Assembly (NCBI GenBank): GCA_003483675.1
Contig: DMYK01000002.1
Location: forward strand, 1-5,483
Direction of reading: 5' to 3'
From: Microcoleaceae cyanobacterium UBA11344
GTDB taxonomy: Bacteria; Cyanobacteriota; Cyanobacteriia; Cyanobacteriales; Microcoleaceae
Length of the DNA: 5,483 bases
Both the position numbers and the translations under genes were made by a program. The notes under the pieces were generated by a model. It saw only the letters and a program-made list of their open reading frames with translations, was not told the DNA's origin and did no database searches. Shown here one piece after another: positions 5,385 to 5,483 of the stretch. Position 1 is the stretch's first letter. Every line of letters begins with the position of its first letter.

Positions 5385-5440
5385 GGGGCGGGTTCACCGA
5401 AAATAATTGCCTAAAACCCACAATCTCATAAACCCGCCCC
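5385..5440. repeat. Inverted repeat with GGGGCGGGTT ends
   Basis: GGGGCGGGTT (5385-5394) and AACCCGCCCC (5431-5440) are exact reverse complements enclosing 36 bases. Repeats beginning TGTAGGGGCGGGTT are recalled as a widespread interspersed family in filamentous cyanobacteria. It lies 55 bp after the ABC gene stop and may serve as its transcript end, although it lacks a T-run. Confidence 0.7.
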
Positions 5441-5460
5441 CGCCCAACGGTAAATCGCAA

Positions 5461-5483
5461 TCTACTTCGACTACGCTCAGTAA
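5461..5483. repeat. Edge of a CTTCGACTACGCTCAG-type repeat
   Basis: The last bases contain CTTCGACTACGCTCAGTAA, which I recall as a frequent interspersed cyanobacterial repeat motif. Only one partial copy is in the window, so the call rests on memory. Confidence 0.35.

Overview
The window looks like accessory, partly decayed chromosome of a filamentous cyanobacterium, probably of the Microcoleus/Oscillatoria kind. Directly visible support: four exact HIP1 octamers GCGATCGC (from 3127, 4255, 4848 and 5221) plus many one-off variants, a cyanobacterial-type Uma2/DUF820 gene, and several short palindromic repeats of the kind that litter these genomes. The genus is inference. No tRNA, rRNA or CRISPR array was seen.

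Layout. 1-596 (minus): the first 198 codons of a Uma2-family (PD-(D/E)XK fold) protein whose 3' end lies off the left edge. 640-722: copy 1 of a palindrome-ended repeat. 730-939 (minus): a start-less open frame that reads like a protein C-terminus, probably a gene remnant. 940-1225: non-coding, with a possible promoter and a 21-bp-spaced direct repeat. 1226-2149 (plus): an intact GT-A-like glycosyltransferase. 2150-2568: gene-free, with a three-arm hairpin. 2569-2998 (minus): frameshifted, stop-interrupted coding debris. 2995-3792 (minus): an intact exported, membrane-anchored HEAT-repeat protein. 3796-4065 (minus): another start-less remnant whose upstream part runs through copy 2 of the repeat (3977-4058). 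4119-4493 (plus): a DUF4926 gene with a probable frameshift whose 3' end now runs through a REP-like hairpin. 4518-5330 (plus): a complete LivG/NatA-type branched-chain or neutral amino-acid ABC transporter ATPase. 5331-5483: another inverted repeat and the edge of a further repeat family.

How the parts relate. The glycosyltransferase and the ABC ATPase look functional and unrelated to each other. The HEAT gene and the debris downstream of it look like the collapsed remains of one larger gene, plausibly of the cyanobacterial STAND/NACHT type: the HEAT part is intact, the presumed ATPase core is absent, and fragments of the following region survive out of frame. The two same-orientation copies of the palindrome-ended repeat bracket the glycosyltransferase and HEAT genes, so the roughly 3.3 kb between them could be lost by recombination. 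No complete undescribed system is evident. The most informative signals are gene decay and repeats that extend or enter reading frames.
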